Shown here piece after piece: positions 45,695 to 54,208 of a DNA stretch of 64,000 bases. The notes beneath the pieces are model-generated. The model ran no database searches. It saw only the letters and a program-made list of their open reading frames with translations, and was not told where the DNA came from. Numbering within the stretch: the stretch's first letter is position 1; the number at the start of each line of letters is the position of its first letter. Position numbers and translations under genes: made by a program. The DNA is from an uncultured Flavobacteriaceae bacterium. Lineage in GTDB: Bacteria > Bacteroidota > Bacteroidia > Flavobacteriales > Flavobacteriaceae. The stretch is taken from positions 1 through 64,000 of the forward strand of contig CAJXUB010000005.1 of NCBI GenBank assembly GCA_913061125.1. Reading direction: 5' to 3'.

Positions 45695-45985
45695 TTATTT
45701 TACTTTAACCTTGTTTTTTACACCTTCAGCAAAAACTTTAGATGGTTTGAACGAAGGAATGTTGTGCGCTGGTATTTTTATTGAAGTATTTTTTAAAATA
45801 TTTCTACCAATTTTTTCAGCTCGTGTTTTTATGACGAAACTACCAAAACCGCGCAGGTAAACGTTATTTCCAGACTCTAAAGATTCCTTTATTTCATTCA
45901 TAAAAGACTCCACAGTGGCCAAAACTTCGGACTTTTCAAGGCCTAAATCGTTGGAAATTTTTGCTACAATTTGTGCTTTTGTCAT
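45695..45985 (-). CDS. HU/IHF family DNA-binding protein
   Basis: The 96-residue nucleoid protein has the HU fold: MTKAQIVAKISNDLGLEKSEV helices, the GNNVYLRGFGSF turn, and the DNA-binding arm region ending IPAHNIPSFKPSKVF. It bends and compacts DNA. It has a near-perfect promoter and is followed by the 29-residue basic gene. Confidence 0.95.
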   Translation of the reverse strand: MTKAQIVAKISNDLGLEKSEVLATVESFMNEIKESLESGNNVYLRGFGSFVIKTRAEKIGRNILKNTSIKIPAHNIPSFKPSKVFAEGVKNKVKVK

Positions 45986-46022
45986 TAATAATGTTTTTAA
46001 GTTAATGAAATTTGAGGGGATG

Positions 46023-46055
46023 CAAATATATGTATTTTAAAATCAATAATTCAAA
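46023..46055 (-). promoter_or_regulatory. Predicted promoter of the HU gene
   Basis: Minus strand: TTTG (46052-46055), 21 bases, then TATATTTG (46023-46030). This matches both the -33 and -7 Bacteroidota elements. The leader would be about 34 bases. Confidence 0.75.
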
Positions 46056-46088
46056 CCTTCAGAATTAAAATTTAACCAAGGAATAGTT

Positions 46089-46096
46089 TATTTTTG
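46089..46096 (+). promoter_or_regulatory. Predicted -7 element (TATTTTTG) of mutY
   Basis: TATTTTTG lies 18 bases before the ATG at 46115, divergent from the HU promoter. It makes the in-frame TTG at 46094 impossible as a start on this transcript. Confidence 0.6.
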
Positions 46097-46114
46097 CTCC
46101 AATTGCGCAAAAAA

Positions 46115-47155
46115 ATGAACTTTATTTCAACTTTAATCCAATGGTATGCCCTCCACAAAAGAACGTTACCATGGCGCCTAACAAAAGATCCTTACAAGAT
46201 TTGGCTCTCGGAAATCATTTTGCAACAAACACAAATCAAACAAGGCCTACCCTACTATGTGGCTTTCACAAAAAAATACCCCACAGTATTTGATTTGGCC
46301 AACGCTCGTGAAGATGATGTTTTAAAACTTTGGCAAGGGCTTGGGTACTATTCTCGGGCTCGAAATCTTCATGGCACTGCACAGCATATCGTTACAAATT
46401 TTAATGGAAAATTCCCTAAAAATTACAACGGCCTCTTACAACTTAAAGGCGTTGGCGATTACACCGCTAGTGCAATAGCGTCCATTTGTTATGAGGAAGC
46501 TGTGGCGGTGGTTGATGGCAACGTGTATCGAGTTTTGGCTCGATATTTTGGCATAGATACACCCATCAACTCTACGGCTGGCACTAAAGAGTTTAAGGCC
46601 CTGGCCACTTCACTACTTCCAAAGGTGAATATTGGGGACTACAACCAAGCTCTCATGGAATTTGGTGCTTTACAATGCGTTCCTAAATCGCCCAATTGTT
46701 CCGCATGCCCCGTTGCCAAAGCATGTGTTGCAGCCCAAACGGGTCGGGTATCCGAACTTCCTGTTAAAAACAGAACCTCATCCCGAAAAAAACGGTTTTT
46801 AAATTACCTTGTTGTTTTATCCCATGACAAAAAAACATGGATAGAACAACGAACACAAAAAGGGATTTGGCAACATTTATATCAATTCCCTCTAATCGAG
46901 ACAATTGCATCAGTAGATCAGAAAGAATTGTTGTCGAGTGACGAATTAAAACATAAAATCCCCTTTAAATTTGACCGCATTGAGTGCTATCAAAATCATG
47001 AAATTCTTCACAAATTATCGCATCAGGATTTACACATTAAATTTTGGATAATCCGAATGGAAAGCAGCCCGAAAAACAGCACCCCTTGGTCCAAAATTTC
47101 GACCTACGCTGTGCCAAAGCCCATTGAATCGTTTGTAAATTCATTTGATCCGTGA
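46115..47155 (+). CDS. mutY: A/G-specific adenine DNA glycosylase
   Basis: Base-excision repair enzyme of 346 residues that removes A mispaired with 8-oxoG. It has the glycosylase core with LPWRLTKDPYKIWLSEIILQ (split in two blocks), the helix-hairpin-helix LKGVGDYTASAIAS and the catalytic aspartate in AVVDGNVYRVLARY. The [4Fe-4S] loop Cx6Cx2Cx5C is CVPKSPNCSACPVAKAC. A C-terminal NUDIX-like recognition domain follows. The ATG at 46115 is chosen because the promoter overlaps the earlier TTG. Confidence 0.95.
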   Translation: MNFISTLIQWYALHKRTLPWRLTKDPYKIWLSEIILQQTQIKQGLPYYVAFTKKYPTVFDLANAREDDVLKLWQGLGYYSRARNLHGTAQHIVTNFNGKFPKNYNGLLQLKGVGDYTASAIASICYEEAVAVVDGNVYRVLARYFGIDTPINSTAGTKEFKALATSLLPKVNIGDYNQALMEFGALQCVPKSPNCSACPVAKACVAAQTGRVSELPVKNRTSSRKKRFLNYLVVLSHDKKTWIEQRTQKGIWQHLYQFPLIETIASVDQKELLSSDELKHKIPFKFDRIECYQNHEILHKLSHQDLHIKFWIIRMESSPKNSTPWSKISTYAVPKPIESFVNSFDP

Positions 47156-47214
47156 TATTTCATTTTTTTTAAATATCTTTAAGTTTTATTTTTAACCCAT
47201 AAAATTATTTTACA

Positions 47215-47664
47215 ATGTCCGGAACCTTGAACAAAGTTATGCTTATTGGGCACCTTGGCGATAACGTCAAGTTGCATTATTTTGACGATAAAAATTGCGT
47301 CGGTCGATTTCCATTAGCAACCAATGAAACCTACACCAACAAACAAACCAACGAAAAAGTTACGAACACCGAATGGCACAATATTGTGGTCCGAAATAAA
47401 GCGGCAGAAATTTGTGAACAATACTTGAGCAAAGGCGATCGTGTTTATGTTGAAGGACGACTCAAAACACGAAAATGGCAAGACGACAGCGGAAACGATC
47501 GGTATTCTACGGAAATTATGTGTACCGATTTTACGTTTCTAACCACCCGAAATGAGCAAAGCGATTCGGGATCGAGACAACAACACTCAAGCACAGCTGC
47601 TGCTGAACATTTAAACACCCCATCGAAATCCAAGCCCGCTGAAAATAATGATTTACCCTTTTAA
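47215..47664 (+). CDS. ssb: Single-stranded DNA-binding protein
   Basis: The 149-residue protein has the OB fold (MSGTLNKVMLIGHLGDNVKL, TEWHNIVVRNKAAEICEQYL split here, GDRVYVEGRLKTRKW). A low-complexity tail ends in the acidic DLPF tip that recruits partner proteins. It lies between mutY and gldE. Confidence 0.95.
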   Translation: MSGTLNKVMLIGHLGDNVKLHYFDDKNCVGRFPLATNETYTNKQTNEKVTNTEWHNIVVRNKAAEICEQYLSKGDRVYVEGRLKTRKWQDDSGNDRYSTEIMCTDFTFLTTRNEQSDSGSRQQHSSTAAAEHLNTPSKSKPAENNDLPF

Positions 47665-47686
47665 TTCTAACCACTAATCTTCTTAA

Positions 47687-49012
47687 TTGGACTCTGGCAC
47701 CCTTGTTTTGTTTCAATCCATCAACCTTACTGCCCTAATTGGAAGTGTGGTATTGATTATTTTGCTGTGTTGTTCGGCGTTGATTTCTGGCGCAGAAGTA
47801 GCCCTATTTTCACTGACGCCATCGGACTTGGACAACGAAAATCAAAAGGATTCAAAATCCTTAAAAATTATTTCCAAACTTCTAAGCCAGCCGAAAAAAT
47901 TATTAGCAACCATTTTAGTTGCCAATAATTTTATAAACATCGGTATTGTTTTACTTTTTGCGAAACTCAGTAATCTACTATTCGGAACCCTGAAAACCAC
48001 ATTAGACCTTGGCCTGGTTCAAATCGATCTTATTTTTTTTATTGAAGTTGTCGTAATTACATTTCTTATATTGCTTTTTGGTGAAATTTTACCCAAAGTG
48101 TATGCCAATAGAAACAATTTGCGGTTTTCAAAATTCATGGCCAGACCCCTTCAATTTTTGGACGGCGTATTTACGCCCATTAGCATACCGATGAGACGTA
48201 TCACGATGGGAATTCACAAACGCCTCGGAAAACAAAAATCCAATCTTAATGTGGATTATTTATCTCAAGCCCTTGAATTGACCAGCGAGGACGACACCAC
48301 CAAAGAAGAACAAAAAATTTTGCAAGGAATCGTATCTTTTGGCAACACTGATACCAAGCAGGTTATGCGCCCACGAATTGATATTTTTGCATTGGATACC
48401 TCCATGACTTTTAAAGATATTATCCCCGAAATCGTTAAAAATGGGTATTCTAGAATTCCTGTTTACAACGACAATGTTGATGATATTTCAGGAATATTAT
48501 ACGCCAAGGATTTGTTGCCGCACTTGGGAAAAACAAAGTTTGACTGGAAAACGCTGTTACGAACCCCGTTGTTTGTTCCAGAGAATAAAAAATTAGACGA
48601 TTTAATGGTTGAGTTTCAGGAAAAAAAGATTCATTTGGCGATAGTAGTTGACGAATATGGCGGGACCTCCGGAATTGTTTCACTGGAGGATGTGATAGAA
48701 GAAATTGTAGGGGATATCAGCGACGAATTTGACGATGATGATTTGATTTATTCCAAAATAGATGATTTCAATTATGTTTTTGAAGGAAAAACAACTTTGA
48801 AGGATTTTTACAGAATCATCAAACTTGATGATGATTCTGAATTTGAAGACAATAAAGGGGAAGCCGAAACTTTAGCAGGTTTTGTTTTAGAAATTTCAAA
48901 AATATTTCCAAAAATCCGAAGTAAAATCAAATTTAAATCTTACACTTTTGTCATAGAAAGTATTGATAATAAACGCATTAAGCAGATCAAGGTTTGTCTA
49001 AAAAAACAGTAA
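47687..49012 (+). CDS. gldE: Gliding motility-associated protein GldE (CBS-domain membrane protein)
   Basis: The 441-residue protein has an N-terminal DUF21 membrane domain (about 10-150, with CSALISGAEVALFSLTPSD), a CBS-domain pair (about 205-330, VMRPRIDIFALD, YSRIPVYNDNVDDISGILYAKDLL) and a C-terminal CorC/HlyC domain. GldE is related to magnesium/cobalt-efflux proteins and can partly substitute for or support GldD. The start is TTG at 47687, and no ATG lies between the ssb stop and the first membrane helix. It overlaps gldD by 19 bases. Confidence 0.93.
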   Translation: MDSGTLVLFQSINLTALIGSVVLIILLCCSALISGAEVALFSLTPSDLDNENQKDSKSLKIISKLLSQPKKLLATILVANNFINIGIVLLFAKLSNLLFGTLKTTLDLGLVQIDLIFFIEVVVITFLILLFGEILPKVYANRNNLRFSKFMARPLQFLDGVFTPISIPMRRITMGIHKRLGKQKSNLNVDYLSQALELTSEDDTTKEEQKILQGIVSFGNTDTKQVMRPRIDIFALDTSMTFKDIIPEIVKNGYSRIPVYNDNVDDISGILYAKDLLPHLGKTKFDWKTLLRTPLFVPENKKLDDLMVEFQEKKIHLAIVVDEYGGTSGIVSLEDVIEEIVGDISDEFDDDDLIYSKIDDFNYVFEGKTTLKDFYRIIKLDDDSEFEDNKGEAETLAGFVLEISKIFPKIRSKIKFKSYTFVIESIDNKRIKQIKVCLKKQ

Positions 49013-49572
49013 CATACCAGCTTGGTTTTTTGTTAATTTTGGCCTTTTTCGGGTGTCAGAATGTTAGTGTCCCAAAACCGAAGGCCTTTTTGACATTGGA
49101 CTACCCTCCAGCAATCTATGAAACCGTAAAAATAAACCTGCCTTGGACTTTTGATAAAAATGAATTTTCTGAACTTGAAGTTTCAAAAAAAAACAATCAA
49201 ATAGAAGGAGTAAACTTGAATTACAAACCTTTAAACGCTGTCATTTTCATGTCCTACAAACCTGTGAAAAACAATTTTAAAGACCTCGTCCAATCATCCT
49301 TAGCCATAACGCAACAACACGCCAAAGTAGCACATGGTGTTTCTGAAAAGGAGTTTCAAAATGGCAATAAAAAGGTGTATGGTAAAATCTACGATTTGAG
49401 CGGTCCTGTGGCCTCACAAATTCAATTTTATGCAAGCGACAGTACCAACCATTTCCTCTCCGGAGCGGTGTATTTTAACATCAAACCCAACTACGATTCT
49501 ATTTTCCCAGCAACAAGATACTTACAAAAGGATATTGTTCGACTTATGGAAAGTTTAGAATGGGAGAATTAG
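48994..49572 (+). CDS. gldD: Gliding motility lipoprotein GldD
   Basis: The 192-residue lipoprotein has a signal ending LAFFGCQNV and family motifs PKPKAFLTLDYP, INLPWTFDKNEFSE, KVYGKIYDL and GAVYFNIKPNYDSI. GldD is required for gliding in Flavobacterium. The only usable start is TTG at 48994, because an in-frame TAA lies 15 bases upstream and no ATG precedes the signal peptide. The gene begins within the end of gldE. Confidence 0.93.
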   Translation: MSKKTVTYQLGFLLILAFFGCQNVSVPKPKAFLTLDYPPAIYETVKINLPWTFDKNEFSELEVSKKNNQIEGVNLNYKPLNAVIFMSYKPVKNNFKDLVQSSLAITQQHAKVAHGVSEKEFQNGNKKVYGKIYDLSGPVASQIQFYASDSTNHFLSGAVYFNIKPNYDSIFPATRYLQKDIVRLMESLEWEN

Positions 49573-49574
49573 TT

Positions 49575-50624
49575 TTATTGGTTTTTTAAGCTGTTCCAAC
49601 CTTGCGCCGTTAATGGAATTTTTTCGGCAGCACGGGTGACGAGATGCATCCCCGATTTTGATTCGGTCATATGGCCAATTACGGTAAGGTTGGGATTCGC
49701 TTTAATTTTTGGAAAATCGTTTTGGGAAATGGTCATTAGAAGCTCATAATCCTCACCCCCACTCAAAGCGATGGTAGTGCTGTCTAAATTAAATTCTTCG
49801 CAAGTCGAAATAACTTGCGGGTCCAACGGTATTTTTTCTTCATACAAATCACAACCCACCTGACTTTGTTTGCACAAATGAATAATTTCTGAAGATAACC
49901 CGTCACTGATATCTATCATGGAAGTGGGTCTCACCGTTAAGTCTCGTAAAAGTGCAACAATATCTTTGCGGGCCTCAGGTTTTAGCTGACGCTCAACGAG
50001 GTAAGAATAAGGGTCTAAATCAGGTTGGTTGTTCGGATTAACTTTGAAAACTTCTTTTTCGCGTTCAAGAACTTGAAGCCCTAGGTAAGCTGCTCCGATA
50101 TCGCCAGTAACTACCAGCAAATCGTTGGGTTTTGCTCCGTTTCTTTGGACCAAATCGTTAGCACTGGCACGACCAACAGCAGTAACTGAAATGGTCAAAC
50201 CGCTTACTGAAGATGTGGTATCGCCACCAACAACATCCACTCCGTAAACGGTTGCTGCGGCACGGATGCCATCGTAAAGGGCCTCCAGCGCTTCTAGCGT
50301 AAAACGATTCGATACGGCAATTGAAACTGTTATTTGCGTGGCCGTGGCATTCATGGCATAGACATCGGATAGATTTACCACTACAGCTTTGTATCCTAAA
50401 TGCTTCAAGGGCATGTAACTTAAATCAAAATGGACACCTTCCACAAGAAAGTCGGTTGTTAAAACCACCGATTCGCCTTTAAAATCCAATACAGCCGCAT
50501 CGTCGCCAATCCCCAACACAGTACTTGGATTGGAAATTGAAAAATTTGAAGTAAGATGTTCTATCAGCCCAAATTCCCCCAAATTGGAAAGTGAGGTTCT
50601 GCTTTGATTTTTATCTTCTATCAT
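49575..50624 (-). CDS. thiL: Thiamine-monophosphate kinase
   Basis: ThiL phosphorylates thiamine monophosphate to the diphosphate cofactor. The 349-residue protein has LGIGDDAAVLDF, LTTDFLVEGVHFDL, YKAVVVNLSDVYAMNA, VVGGDTTSS and MIDISDGLSSEI, all of the AIR-synthase-like fold. It converges on gldD with two bases between the stops. A promoter element sits directly at its start codon. Confidence 0.95.
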   Translation of the reverse strand: MIEDKNQSRTSLSNLGEFGLIEHLTSNFSISNPSTVLGIGDDAAVLDFKGESVVLTTDFLVEGVHFDLSYMPLKHLGYKAVVVNLSDVYAMNATATQITVSIAVSNRFTLEALEALYDGIRAAATVYGVDVVGGDTTSSVSGLTISVTAVGRASANDLVQRNGAKPNDLLVVTGDIGAAYLGLQVLEREKEVFKVNPNNQPDLDPYSYLVERQLKPEARKDIVALLRDLTVRPTSMIDISDGLSSEIIHLCKQSQVGCDLYEEKIPLDPQVISTCEEFNLDSTTIALSGGEDYELLMTISQNDFPKIKANPNLTVIGHMTESKSGMHLVTRAAEKIPLTAQGWNSLKNQ

Positions 50625-50628
50625 GATG

Positions 50629-50636
50629 CAAAAATA
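50629..50636 (-). promoter_or_regulatory. Predicted -7 element (TATTTTTG) of thiL
   Basis: TATTTTTG on the minus strand is followed by only four bases before the ATG at 50624, so the transcript would have almost no leader. Confidence 0.5.
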
Positions 50637-50721
50637 ACTTAATTATATAATTTTTAAGATATTATGTCATATATTGGCGTAACTTGCGTTTTTAGTAACA
50701 TATACAAATAATAAATTCCAA

Positions 50722-52080
50722 ATGACAATGACAAGAAAATTAAACCTACTTTGCGCAGCGATTGGCTGTTTTTTTGTTCTTACCACCTGTGAAAATGAAC
50801 CGGTTGGTGTTGCATCCGCCGATTCTGATGGTGATGGTATAAACGATTCCACCGATAACTGTGTTAATACTGCCAACCCCAATCAAGACGACACCGACGG
50901 CGATGGCATTGGGGATGCATGCGATACTGCAAATTTCACTTCCTTGCCTTGCGAAAATGGGTTTGCTGGGGTTTACCCCTGCAACAATTATGACCTTATT
51001 GGTTATTTATCATTAAATGACTTGAGTATCAATAATTCTGGCGGAAGCAACCTGAAAGGCAATGATTCTTGGGGCTGGACCGATCCTCAGGACGGCAAAG
51101 AGTACGCTTTGGTGGGGTTGTCTTCACATGCCGCTTTTGTAGATATCAGTGACCCCGATAACTTAAGGTTGGTGGGGGTTTTACCAACCGCAACCAGTGC
51201 CAGCATTTGGAGAGATATTAAGGTGTATCAGAACCACGCTTTTATTGTCAGTGAAGCCAACAACCATGGCATGCAAGTTTTTGATTTGACGCGTTTGCGT
51301 AATGTTGAAAATACCCCGGTCGAATTTGACGCCGATGCACATTTTACAGAATTTGGAAGTGCACATAATATTGTAATTAATGACGATTCGGGATATGCAT
51401 ATGTTGTTGGAACAAATCGAAACGGACCCTTTGGCGGAGGCCCTTTATTCATTAATATTCAGAACCCAACTGCCCCCACTTCAGAAGGCGGCTTTGGCGC
51501 AGGAGGTTATTCGCACGATGCCCAAGTGGTCAATTACAACGGTCCAGACTCAGACTACAACGGAAAAGAAATTCTCATAGGAAGCAACGAAAACGAAGTA
51601 GTCATTGTAGACGTTAGCGATAAAGCAAACCCCGTGACAATTTCTACAGTTGGATATAATAATATTGCCTACACCCACCAAGGTTGGTTCACAGAGGATT
51701 TACGTTATTTTATCGTTGGTGATGAGCTTGATGAACAAAACATAGGCACCAACACACGGACTTTAATTTTTGACTTTAATGATTTGGATAACCCCGAATT
51801 AAGTTTTGAATACATCGCACAAAATACCTCTATTGATCACAACGGCTACACCTTGGGCAACAGTTATTTTTTGGCCAGTTACAGAGCTGGAATGCGAGAA
51901 ATAGACATCACTAACATTGGCAATCAATCCATAAGCGAAATTGGATTTTTTGACACCTATCCAGAAAATGACAATGCCAATTTCAATGGGGTATGGAACG
52001 TTTACCCGTATTTTGAAAGTGGACATATTGTAATTAGCGATATAGAAAGAGGGCTTTTTATCGTCAAAAAAAGCAACTAG
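50722..52080 (+). CDS. Choice-of-anchor B family lipoprotein with LVIVD-type repeats
   Basis: The 452-residue lipoprotein has a signal ending VLTTC (C23). Two TSP type 3 calcium-binding units follow (about 34-68, DSDGDGINDSTDNC and DTDGDGIGDACD). The rest is a repeat domain of the choice-of-anchor B type, with units such as AAFVDISDPDNLRLVGVL, LFINIQNPTAP, VVIVDVSDKANPV and REIDITNIGNQ. These LVIVD repeats probably form a beta-propeller. Location should be the outer membrane, possibly surface-exposed. It is the first gene of an operon with a second propeller lipoprotein, MbnP and MbnH; the next gene begins 9 bases downstream. Function is unknown. An in-frame ATG at 50728 is an alternative start. 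Confidence 0.85.
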   Translation: MTMTRKLNLLCAAIGCFFVLTTCENEPVGVASADSDGDGINDSTDNCVNTANPNQDDTDGDGIGDACDTANFTSLPCENGFAGVYPCNNYDLIGYLSLNDLSINNSGGSNLKGNDSWGWTDPQDGKEYALVGLSSHAAFVDISDPDNLRLVGVLPTATSASIWRDIKVYQNHAFIVSEANNHGMQVFDLTRLRNVENTPVEFDADAHFTEFGSAHNIVINDDSGYAYVVGTNRNGPFGGGPLFINIQNPTAPTSEGGFGAGGYSHDAQVVNYNGPDSDYNGKEILIGSNENEVVIVDVSDKANPVTISTVGYNNIAYTHQGWFTEDLRYFIVGDELDEQNIGTNTRTLIFDFNDLDNPELSFEYIAQNTSIDHNGYTLGNSYFLASYRAGMREIDITNIGNQSISEIGFFDTYPENDNANFNGVWNVYPYFESGHIVISDIERGLFIVKKSN

Positions 52081-52089
52081 AAAACCCCT

Positions 52090-53433
52090 ATGAAAATCAA
52101 ACAAAACATAGTACGATCGTGTTTTGTAACCCTACTGGCTATTGGGCTATCGCGGTGTGAATCAGACAACACCCAAACACCGACCCAAACCCCTGCTGAC
52201 ATCACTTCAATTGTAACGCTTGGAGGAAGCAAAAACGAAAGTGCCCAATCTGTTGTAAGCACCCCCGATGGTGGATTTGCAGTACTGGGGTACACCCAAA
52301 GTATGGATGGCGATATCTTGAATAAATCTAATGAATCATTTAACTACTGGTTGGTTAAATTTGATGCGTCGGGCAACCAACAATGGCAAAAAAACTACGG
52401 CGGTTCCAACGACGATAGAGGGCAATGCATCATTGCGACCAACGACGGCGGATACGCCATTTTGGGAAGCAGCAAAAGCAGTGACGGCGATGCCTCCTCA
52501 AATGCCGGATATAACGATTTTTGGGTTCTGAAACTAACCTCAACAGGTGAAATTTTATGGGAAAAATCCTTTGGATATTCCGGGGCGGATAATGCATTTT
52601 CAATAGCTCAAACCACTGACGGCGGCTACATTTTAAGTGGCGTTTTGGACGTTACGGCCTCCAATGGCGAAGGCAACAACCGATTAATGCAACGCCACGC
52701 TGGTGGCGATTATTGGATCCTCAAACTAAGCCCTTCGGGCGATATGTTGTGGAGTCGGTATTTTGGAGGAACATTTACCGATACTGCATACGATGCCATA
52801 GAATCATCCGATGGTAGTATTTTGGTTGTTGGATCGTCGGATAGTAACGACACGGATGTCAACAACAACAAAGGATCCTATGATTTTTGGGTCCTAAAAC
52901 TTTCTGCTCATGGCGAATTGATGTGGGAAAAATCGTATGGCGGTAGCGAAATAGACGAGGCAAGAGCCATTTCTAAAACTTCCGACGGAAATTTTATAAT
53001 CGTTGGAGATACAAGGAGCAATGATCAAGATGTATCGCAAAACAATGGGGCTGCCGATATTTGGGTCCTAAAAATTAATTCAAATGGTGCAATTCTATGG
53101 GGAAAAAACTATGGCGGCGCTGGATTTGATGGAGTACAGTCGATACACAAAACCCAAAATGACGCCTATATTATTGCAGGAAACTCACGCAGTAACGATG
53201 GAAATTTAACCCAAAACAATGGCCAAAACGATGCCTGGATTTTTAAGATCAACACCACTGGAGAATTACAGTGGCAAACCACTGTTGGAGGAACCCAAGT
53301 GGATCTTTTGACAGATGTTACAACATTATCCAATGGAACGATTATTGCAGTCGGAAAAACAAACAGCAATGATTTAGATGTGAGTCAAAATAAAGGATTT
53401 GACGATGCTTTAATTATCAATTTATCAGAATGA
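52090..53433 (+). CDS. Lipoprotein predicted to form a seven-bladed beta-propeller
   Basis: The 447-residue lipoprotein has a signal ending IGLSRCESD. From about residue 40 it contains repeats of roughly 50-65 residues of the form DGGY-ILG-S-SNDGD, then W-LKL---G--LW-K-YGG. Six complete W-K-G-W-GG units are visible (YWLVKFDASGNQQW, FWVLKLTSTGEILW, YWILKLSPSGDMLW, FWVLKLSAHGELMW, IWVLKINSNGAILW, AWIFKINTTGELQW). A final strand (ALIINLSE) may close with the N-terminal IVTLGGS strand to make a seventh blade. I know similar repeats in T9SS and delta-60-like proteins. Here there is no sorting domain, only the lipid anchor. The ligand is unknown. It is 3 bases upstream of mbnP. Confidence 0.8.
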   Translation: MKIKQNIVRSCFVTLLAIGLSRCESDNTQTPTQTPADITSIVTLGGSKNESAQSVVSTPDGGFAVLGYTQSMDGDILNKSNESFNYWLVKFDASGNQQWQKNYGGSNDDRGQCIIATNDGGYAILGSSKSSDGDASSNAGYNDFWVLKLTSTGEILWEKSFGYSGADNAFSIAQTTDGGYILSGVLDVTASNGEGNNRLMQRHAGGDYWILKLSPSGDMLWSRYFGGTFTDTAYDAIESSDGSILVVGSSDSNDTDVNNNKGSYDFWVLKLSAHGELMWEKSYGGSEIDEARAISKTSDGNFIIVGDTRSNDQDVSQNNGAADIWVLKINSNGAILWGKNYGGAGFDGVQSIHKTQNDAYIIAGNSRSNDGNLTQNNGQNDAWIFKINTTGELQWQTTVGGTQVDLLTDVTTLSNGTIIAVGKTNSNDLDVSQNKGFDDALIINLSE

Positions 53434-53436
53434 AAC

Positions 53437-54204
53437 ATGAGGTATAAACTCCTTTTTTTTATGCTAACAATCGTATTTCTGAGTTGCGAATCTGATCAAG
53501 ATGATGAGCGGTCTTCAACTGCTGTTCAATTTCGATTTGAGCACCATTGGGACAACATTGGCGTTAGTAATGCAGATTTCAACAGTATAAAATTCACCAA
53601 TGCATTTGGGAACAATTTGAGTATAGAACGGCTTAGATATCTCATTTCAAGAATAACATTTACAAAACCCTCTGGAGAGTCCCTAGTTTTGGACGGCTAT
53701 AAATTAATTGACCTGAGTGAAAATGAATCCCTACAATTTACGACTGAAACTCCCATTGATTTGGGGACATACACCAACGTTAGTTTTATTTTTGGTTTTA
53801 CGAACGAGGACAATACGGATGGAAGCTACGCCGATTTAAATTCTACCTCATGGAATGTCCCTGCCATGCTGGGCGGGGGCTATCATTACATGCAATTGGA
53901 CGGCAAGTTTTTAAACACTCTAAATTCTGAAGCGGGCTATAACTACCATGCCATCCGAGCGGCAGACAATCCTGGTGCTAATCCGACCTTTCCTCAAGAT
54001 ACTTTTTTTCGAGTTGATTTGGGTGAAATCTCCATATCTGACAACTCCACAATTACAATTGCTATGAATATTGCCCAGTGGTTTAAAGACCCTCATCTTT
54101 GGGATTTAAACGTTTACAATCAAATGCTGATGCCCAATAGCGCTGCTCAAATTTTGATGTATCAAAACGGGCAAAATGCATTTAATTTGGTGTCTGTTGA
54201 ATAA
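53437..54204 (+). CDS. MbnP-like copper-binding lipoprotein
   Basis: The 255-residue lipoprotein (lipid Cys C17, VFLSCESD) belongs to the MbnP family. Its core motifs are ERLRYLISRITF, LIDLSENESL, DLGTYTNVSFIFG and GGGYHYMQLDGKF (147-159). MbnP proteins bind copper, and in the known system a tryptophan is converted to kynurenine by the di-haem enzyme MbnH. The segment in front of GGGYHYM normally carries tryptophans (M-W-x-W type); here the nearest is W139 (TSWNVPAML). Other tryptophans are W38, W215 and W222. It is directly upstream of an MbnH-like gene. Confidence 0.85.
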   Translation: MRYKLLFFMLTIVFLSCESDQDDERSSTAVQFRFEHHWDNIGVSNADFNSIKFTNAFGNNLSIERLRYLISRITFTKPSGESLVLDGYKLIDLSENESLQFTTETPIDLGTYTNVSFIFGFTNEDNTDGSYADLNSTSWNVPAMLGGGYHYMQLDGKFLNTLNSEAGYNYHAIRAADNPGANPTFPQDTFFRVDLGEISISDNSTITIAMNIAQWFKDPHLWDLNVYNQMLMPNSAAQILMYQNGQNAFNLVSVE

Positions 54205-54208
54205 CCGT

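Noticed and set aside
46094-46114. Upstream TTG start for mutY
   Set aside because: The codon lies inside the predicted -7 promoter element, and the ATG at 46115 gives the family N terminus.
50637-50721. Promoter for the MbnP/MbnH operon
   Set aside because: The region contains only TATATTGG, one mismatch from TAnnTTTG, with no supporting -33 element. It was too weak to list as a feature.
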